Assembly: GCA_030595015.1 (NCBI GenBank)
Contig: JAUVDZ010000057.1
Coordinates: 1-7,361, forward strand
Origin: Candidatus Peregrinibacteria bacterium
Lineage (GTDB): Bacteria > Patescibacteriota > Gracilibacteria > UBA1369 > PNNO01
Length of the DNA stretch: 7,361 nucleotides
Direction: 5' to 3'
The position numbers and the translations under genes were made by a program. Below the pieces are notes generated by a model. The model made no database searches and had not been told where the DNA came from. It was given only the letters and a program-made list of their open reading frames with translations. Shown here piece after piece: positions 6,439-7,361 of the stretch (position 1 is its first letter; the number at the start of each line of letters is the position of its first letter).

Positions 6439-6934
6439 TATCAGAAGATTCAATATCTATAGAATCAAATAAGTCTTTTTCAAGTTCAAGATAAGCTTTT
6501 TTAGCTTTAATTACCCATTCTGGATCTTCAGCGTCGCTGTTGTACCGTAACTTAAAATCCTCGAATCGCTCTTTTAGTGTAACTATTTGATCATGTCTCA
6601 CTCGCTTATCAGCATAACTAAGTATTTTTTCTTCTAAAGTGAAAGGCTGTAGAGTTGAATCAACAATTGCATCAAAATCATGTTTATAAGCGATATTTGC
6701 TAATTGAGGTTCAAGAATATTATTTAAAAAATCAAATATTTCTTTTGAATGATCGTTCGGCGACAATTTAAACAAATCATGAAGAATTGCAGCACAAATT
6801 AAATTTCTTCTATTAACTTCAGGATAATAATCGGCAATAAAAGAGCATATTCTTGCCACTTTTAGTACATGTTGAACAATATTAGAAGGTAAATTATGAT
6901 CCTCTAATATTTTCAAAGCTGAACTAATTTGCAT
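6410..6934 (-). CDS. HD-domain phosphohydrolase-like protein
   Basis: The 174-residue soluble protein has the metal-binding pattern of the HD superfamily: His22 (VQHVLKVARIC), His52-Asp53 (AAILHDLFKL) and Asp109 (SYADKRVRHD). Enzymes of this superfamily remove phosphate or pyrophosphate from nucleotides or cleave cyclic nucleotides; the substrate here cannot be told from sequence. The C-terminal third (about 118-174) is charged and probably helical. The start ATG overlaps the tsaE stop by 11 bases, so the two genes are very likely co-transcribed and translationally coupled. No signal peptide or membrane helix is seen. The last 29 bases overlap the end of the convergent wall-protein gene. The stop is TAG. 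The HD fold is well supported; a role in tRNA or nucleotide metabolism beside tsaE is a guess from position. Confidence 0.85.
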   Translation of the reverse strand: MQISSALKILEDHNLPSNIVQHVLKVARICSFIADYYPEVNRRNLICAAILHDLFKLSPNDHSKEIFDFLNNILEPQLANIAYKHDFDAIVDSTLQPFTLEEKILSYADKRVRHDQIVTLKERFEDFKLRYNSDAEDPEWVIKAKKAYLELEKDLFDSIDIESSDIKEENLKDL

Positions 6935-7361
6935 ATTTTATGTTTAAAGTACGATTATTTTGAGATTCCCCATGTTCAATATTGACCTCGTTTACATTAA
7001 TAGGAAGATAATCTTCGATTTTTTCAGGCCATTCAATCAAAATATAGTTATCTTGATCTTCAATTAATTCCTGTATCTCCTCAATCAAAGAAACGTTCAT
7101 ATTATCCAGTCTATACAAATCTAGGTGAACAACTTTTTTATTCAACCCGTTGTATGTACGCATATATGTATAAGTTGGGCTTTTAATCTCGTTTAAATTA
7201 GCCCCTAAAGCAGTTGCAAAACCTTTCACAAATGTTGTTTTTCCTGCTCCCAGGAGTCCTTTTAATAAAATTATATTTGAATTTTCATTAATATGAGCAA
7301 GAAAATCATGTGCAATTTGCAAAGTTTCCTGTTCCGATGTTGATTCTAATTTTTTAGCATT
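6924..7361 (-). CDS. tsaE: tRNA t6A biosynthesis ATPase TsaE (5' end missing)
   Basis: TsaE (formerly YjeE) is the P-loop ATPase that works with TsaB and TsaD to form N6-threonylcarbamoyladenosine at position 37 of ANN-decoding tRNAs in the cytoplasm. The frame contains the family signature: an N-terminal SEQET stretch (7334-7323), Walker A GLLGAGKTT (7259-7233), the SPTYTYMRTY segment, HLDLYRLD, and ILIEWPEKI with the Glu-Trp pair important in E. coli YjeE. An ORF caller would start at a TTG at 7322, but the frame continues upstream as NAKKLESTSEQET to the window edge. Those residues fit the usual TsaE N-terminus, so the true start lies just outside and the visible 145 residues are nearly the whole protein. 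The gene is upstream of and overlaps the HD-domain gene. Its promoter is not in the window. Confidence 0.93.
   Translation of the reverse strand, partial: NAKKLESTSEQETLQIAHDFLAHINENSNIILLKGLLGAGKTTFVKGFATALGANLNEIKSPTYTYMRTYNGLNKKVVHLDLYRLDNMNVSLIEEIQELIEDQDNYILIEWPEKIEDYLPINVNEVNIEHGESQNNRTLNIKYAN

Noticed and set aside
6924..7322. TsaE starting at the TTG at 7322
   Set aside because: The frame stays open to the window edge and the upstream residues (including SEQET) match the usual TsaE N-terminus, so the gene is cut by the window rather than starting there.
214..7361. UGA-recoded genetic code, as in some Patescibacteria
   Set aside because: No in-frame TGA occurs in any of the five genes and glycine is written with GGN codons throughout, so there is no sign of UGA read as an amino acid. 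All five stops are TAA or TAG, so UGA as a stop is simply not sampled.
1..7361. CRISPR array, tRNA or rRNA genes, insertion sequences
   Set aside because: No regularly spaced repeats, cloverleaf sequence, rRNA segments, transposase or terminal inverted repeats were seen.

Overview
The window is AT-rich bacterial DNA, by eye about one third G+C. It carries five well-supported genes and one possible gene start at the left edge. The gene content and style point to a Candidate Phyla Radiation (Patescibacteria) genome. The clues are a membrane-anchored VirD4/TraG-like ATPase of the kind common in that group, a secreted 3D-domain protein with four peptidoglycan-binding modules, no recognisable Shine-Dalgarno sequence before any of the four visible starts, and tight gene packing. 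This assignment is an inference from family knowledge; no phylogenetic marker was compared. The genetic code looks standard: no in-frame TGA occurs in any of the five genes and glycine is written with GGN codons, which argues against the UGA-glycine code of some Patescibacteria.

Left region (1-213). This stretch is probably a divergent intergenic region. A short frame on the minus strand starts at 75 and runs off the left edge. Between it and the first plus-strand gene lie two strong inverted repeats (60-142) and a good sigma70-type promoter (155-183).

Centre, plus strand. aspS (214-1983) encodes a complete bacterial-type aspartyl-tRNA synthetase. It has the His31/Gly82 pair associated with non-discriminating enzymes, so the organism may make Asn-tRNA by transamidation. 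A possible terminator and a TATAAT promoter separate it from a large VirD4/TraG-like ATPase gene (2070-4535). A 202-base gap follows, with an extended -10 promoter and a structured, unusually G+C-rich leader. It precedes a gene for an exported or membrane-anchored wall protein (4738-6438) with a 3D (lytic-transglycosylase-like) domain and four peptidoglycan-binding repeats.

Right, minus strand. tsaE (6924-7361, cut by the window edge), for the ATPase of the tRNA t6A-modification machinery, overlaps the start of an HD-domain phosphohydrolase gene (6410-6934) by 11 bases. The end of the HD gene overlaps the end of the wall-protein gene by 29 bases, tail to tail.

How the genes fit together: aspS and tsaE are translation housekeeping genes. 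The ATPase and the wall protein could belong to one envelope function, a DNA or protein transport machine plus a wall-remodelling enzyme, but they have separate promoters and the link is only positional. I see no clear new defence or mobile system. The least explained parts are the two structured non-coding regions at 60-142 and 4635-4710.
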